Assembly (NCBI RefSeq): GCF_030408715.1
Contig: NZ_CP047202.1
Location: 894,294 to 958,293, forward strand
Length of the DNA: 64,000 nucleotides
DNA from: Corynebacterium confusum
Lineage (GTDB): Bacteria > Actinomycetota > Actinomycetes > Mycobacteriales > Mycobacteriaceae
Reading direction: 5' to 3'
Both the position numbers and the translations under genes were made by a program. Of this stretch, positions 63,622 to 64,000 are shown one piece after another. Positions within the stretch are counted from its first letter, which is position 1; each line of letters begins with the position of its first letter. The notes beneath the pieces were generated by a model. It was not told the DNA's origin. It ran no database searches and was given only the letters and a program-made list of their open reading frames with translations.

Positions 63622-64000
63622 GCGCATACGACGAATACCGGCCCCCGCAGCCGGAGCGGGCTAACCGCTACAAGAAATTCGACGGAACCAAGCCGAAGCG
63701 CAAGAAGCGCGGCAAGGTAGGCGCCGGCGCGCAGGATGGCTCCAAGGAGCAGCGCATGGCGGAGGACTTCGAGTTCTCCTCCTACTACGGCAAGCCCGTG
63801 GTCAAGGCCCCGCCGTGGGAATGGCCGATTGGCGCCTACCTGTTCCTGGGCGGCGTCTCCGGCGGTTCGGCGCTGCTGTCGCTGGGCGCGCAGGCCACCG
63901 GCAACCGCGCGCTGCGGCGTTCGACGTCGATCTCCGCCTTCGGCGCGGCTGCGGCCGGCTCGGTCTGCCTGGTGTTTGACCTGGGCCGCCCAGAGCGGCT
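63618..64000 (+). CDS. NrfD/PsrC-type membrane subunit of formate dehydrogenase, 3' truncated by window edge
   Basis: 127 codons are visible. The N-terminus is a basic, disordered tail (about 1-55: RYKKFDGTKPKRKKRGKVG), then SSYYGKPVVKAPPWEWPIGA and a first helix (YLFLGGVSGGSALLSLGAQA), followed by a second (SISAFGAAAAGSVCLVFDLG) and RPERL. PPWEWPIGAYLFLGGVSGG is the conserved NrfD/PsrC opening. It should pass electrons to menaquinone in place of a cytochrome b subunit. Its GTG overlaps the fdnH stop (GTGA). The start is supported by GGAGG at 63606-63613. Confidence 0.88.
   Translation, partial: MSAYDEYRPPQPERANRYKKFDGTKPKRKKRGKVGAGAQDGSKEQRMAEDFEFSSYYGKPVVKAPPWEWPIGAYLFLGGVSGGSALLSLGAQATGNRALRRSTSISAFGAAAAGSVCLVFDLGRPER

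Noticed and set aside
59215..63627. 1470-codon frame on the minus strand opposite the formate dehydrogenase genes
   Set aside because: Same cause: the plus strand encodes well-conserved FdnG and FdnH, while the minus-strand product has no recognisable domain.

Overview
The window is G+C-rich chromosomal DNA from an actinomycete, almost certainly Corynebacterium. The core gene order is the corynebacterial one: eno - ftsB - DUF501 - ppx - tRNA, then greA - mca - uppS - coaA - glyA, phoH2 - fumC - glpX - xseBA - ispH - rmuC - ychF. Other support comes from mycothiol chemistry (mca), corynebacterial IS types, DUF4245/DUF4307/DUF5997/DUF6542 proteins, and several genes whose start codon lies about 7-10 nt after a TAGGAT-like -10 box (leaderless style). 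The species cannot be fixed from sequence alone.

Layout. (1) 1-9400: the 3' part of eno, then a nest of insertion sequences. An outer IS3-type element landed in the loop of the eno terminator, with a 3-bp target duplication. It is split by a block holding an IS256-type element with a frameshifted transposase, a truncated ABC exporter, a secreted DUF4258 protein with a DUF2283 partner, a fragment of a plasmid replicase, and a second IS3-type element that is itself interrupted by an intact IS256-type element with a perfect 8-bp duplication. (2) 9.5-12 kb: cell-division protein FtsB, DUF501, exopolyphosphatase and a tRNA with anticodon UAA. (3) 12.3-21 kb: DHA2 transporter, lamin-tail/phytase-like surface protein, frameshifted intradiol dioxygenase-like lipoprotein, YccA/BI-1 membrane protein, a lipoprotein overlapping a PPE-like Gly/Ala-rich protein, and another lipoprotein. 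(4) 21-45.7 kb: mostly housekeeping genes for transcript elongation, mycothiol detoxification, prenyl chains, CoA, one-carbon metabolism, gluconeogenesis, the TCA cycle, exonuclease VII and isoprenoids. A TetR-controlled efflux pump sits among them. (5) 45.7-48.9 kb: a small metal-resistance island (CmtR-like sensor and P-type ATPase, plus a decayed flavoprotein), flanked by a direct repeat of the last 27 bp of ychF. (6) 49-53.3 kb: pyroglutamyl peptidase, a mug gene with an internal deletion, and a lactococcin-972-type bacteriocin operon (precursor, large membrane protein, ABC ATPase). (7) 53.4-59.2 kb: PfpI-like protein, FCD-type GntR regulator, PRC-barrel protein, a decayed MFS gene ending in a tandem palindromic repeat array, a dicarboxylate symporter and a PIG-L deacetylase. 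(8) 59.3-64 kb: a formate dehydrogenase operon whose catalytic subunit contains an in-frame UGA followed by a SECIS-like hairpin, i.e. a predicted selenoprotein; its NrfD-type membrane subunit runs off the window.

The most unusual items are the secreted DUF4258/DUF2283 pair with its truncated exporter inside a transposon nest, the lactococcin-972-like operon, the selenocysteine formate dehydrogenase in a Corynebacterium, the island at the ychF 3' end, and a dispersed palindromic repeat found as a single copy near 17.8 kb and as a tandem array near 56.7 kb.
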